From: Syntrophomonadaceae bacterium
Lineage (GTDB): Bacteria > Bacillota > Dethiobacteria > DTU022
Direction of reading: 5' to 3'
DNA length: 5,984 nucleotides
NCBI GenBank assembly: GCA_003558195.1
Contig: PWMM01000106.1
Location: 1-5,984, forward strand
Of this stretch, positions 5,248-5,984 are shown in pieces (the stretch's first letter is position 1; the number at the start of each line of letters is the position of its first letter). The translations under genes were made by a program, and so were the position numbers. The notes under the pieces were generated by a model. That model searched no databases and was not told the origin of the DNA. It was given only the letters and a program-made list of their open reading frames with translations.

Positions 5248-5790
5248 ATGTCACGGATAAAGCAGAAGTACCTTGAAGAAGTAAGGCCTGCGCTTGTAAA
5301 GCGCTTTGAATATGGAAACGTGTTACAGGCGCCACGAATTGAAAAAATTGTAATTAACATGGGCCTGGGTGAAGGAAAAGAAAACCCGAAAATCCTTGAT
5401 GCAGCGGTTAATGATCTGGCGATTATAACCGGTCAAAAGGCGATTATAACCAGGGCGCGCCGCTCAGTTGCAAGCTTTAAAGTTCGCGAAGGCAACCCAA
5501 TTGGCTGTAAACTGACCTTGCGCGGAATTAGAATGTATGATTTTTTAGATAAACTTTTTAGCATTGCCTTACCAAGAGTCAGGGACTTTAGGGGTATATC
5601 CCCGCATTCATTTGATGGACGGGGTAATTTTACTATTGGTGTTAAGGAACAGTTGATTTTCCCAGAGATTGAGTACAGTCAAGTAGAAAGAGTGCTCGGC
5701 ATGGATATTACAATTGTAACTACCGCCGAGACTGATGAAGAAGCACGCGAGCTCTTAACATTAATGGGTATGCCTTTCCGGGCTGCCTAG
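5248..5790 (+). CDS. rplE: 50S ribosomal protein L5 (uL5)
   Basis: L5 binds 5S rRNA in the central protuberance with L18, and contacts S13 and P-site tRNA. The 180-residue product has the usual length. It begins [16 protein letters not shown]. The conserved blocks are [15 protein letters not shown] (about residues 29-43), [65 protein letters not shown] and the final [19 protein letters not shown] 13-bp direct repeat, GGCGATTATAACC at 5418-5430 and 5439-5451, encodes AIIT twice. The second copy sits where most L5 proteins have Pro-(Val/Leu)-(Ile/Val)-Thr. The gene is intact and is followed after 34 nt by rpsN. Confidence 0.98.
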   Translation: MSRIKQKYLEEVRPALVKRFEYGNVLQAPRIEKIVINMGLGEGKENPKILDAAVNDLAIITGQKAIITRARRSVASFKVREGNPIGCKLTLRGIRMYDFLDKLFSIALPRVRDFRGISPHSFDGRGNFTIGVKEQLIFPEIEYSQVERVLGMDITIVTTAETDEEARELLTLMGMPFRAA

Positions 5791-5824
5791 TTAAAGCTGT
5801 TGCGTTATTTTAAGGAGGGAAAGG

Positions 5825-5984
5825 ATGGCCAAGAAATCTTTAATTGCCAAGGCCAAGAGAAAGCCTAAATTTCCGGTCCGTGCTTACAATCGTTGCTATA
5901 TTTGCGGCCGTTCAAGGGCTTACCTGAGGAAATTCGGCCTGTGCCGCCTTTGCTTTCGTCATCTGGCCAACGAAGGGAAAGTTC
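5825..5984 (+). CDS. rpsN: 30S ribosomal protein S14, zinc-type (uS14), 3' truncated by window edge
   Basis: S14 is a 30S head protein next to S3, S10 and S19. The frame opens at ATG 5825, 5 nt after AAGGAGGG (5812-5819), and runs off the window after 53 complete codons of an expected 61. The start [16 protein letters not shown] and the cysteines Cys24, Cys27, Cys40 and Cys43 (CYIC and CRLC) mark the short, zinc-binding S14 type. This type is common in Firmicutes, in contrast to the longer cysteine-free form of about 100 residues. Its place after rplE is the standard spc order; rpsH would be expected next. The last eight or so residues are not visible, so integrity at the 3' end cannot be judged. 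Confidence 0.97.
   Translation, partial: MAKKSLIAKAKRKPKFPVRAYNRCYICGRSRAYLRKFGLCRLCFRHLANEGKV

Overview
The window is a stretch of the conserved S10-spc ribosomal protein gene cluster. All fourteen genes are on the + strand, in the canonical bacterial order: rplC (3' part only), rplD, rplW, rplB, rpsS, rplV, rpsC, rplP, rpmC, rpsQ, rplN, rplX, rplE and rpsN (5' part only). Every gene was identified by reading its protein against known family motifs. No mobile element, CRISPR array, tRNA or rRNA gene, or non-ribosomal gene is visible.

The organism looks like a Firmicute, most likely a Clostridia-class lineage (Peptococcaceae or Syntrophomonas-like). This is an inference from four points: strong AAGGAGG-type ribosome binding sites before almost every gene, use of TTG and GTG starts, a short zinc-type S14 with CxxC-x12-CxxC, and L3 and L16 sequences of the Bacillus/Clostridia type. 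The base composition looks intermediate by eye; it was not counted.

Layout: positions 1-4448 match the E. coli S10 operon part (L3, L4, L23, L2, S19, L22, S3, L16, L29, S17), and 4500-5984 match the start of the spc part (L14, L24, L5, S14). Packing is very tight. ATGA overlaps link rplD/rplW and rplP/rpmC, a 14-nt overlap links rpsC/rplP, and only 2 nt separate rplV and rpsC. The two largest gaps are 72 nt (rplB-rpsS) and 51 nt (rpsQ-rplN). The second holds a 13-bp hairpin immediately before the rplN ribosome binding site, exactly at the classical S10/spc boundary. No convincing promoter or intrinsic terminator was seen, so the genes are probably read as one long transcript that starts upstream and continues past the window.

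Together the products build the ribosome. L3, L4, L23, L2, L22, L16, L29, L14, L24 and L5 belong to the 50S subunit: peptidyl-transferase surroundings, exit tunnel, subunit bridge and central protuberance. S19, S3, S17 and S14 belong to the 30S subunit (head and body).

I found no previously undescribed system here. The points worth a second look are modest: the rpsQ-rplN hairpin, the rplB-rpsS spacer, a five-codon out-of-frame start before rplV, the four-cysteine form of L24, the non-ATG starts, and a few local residue changes in conserved loops.
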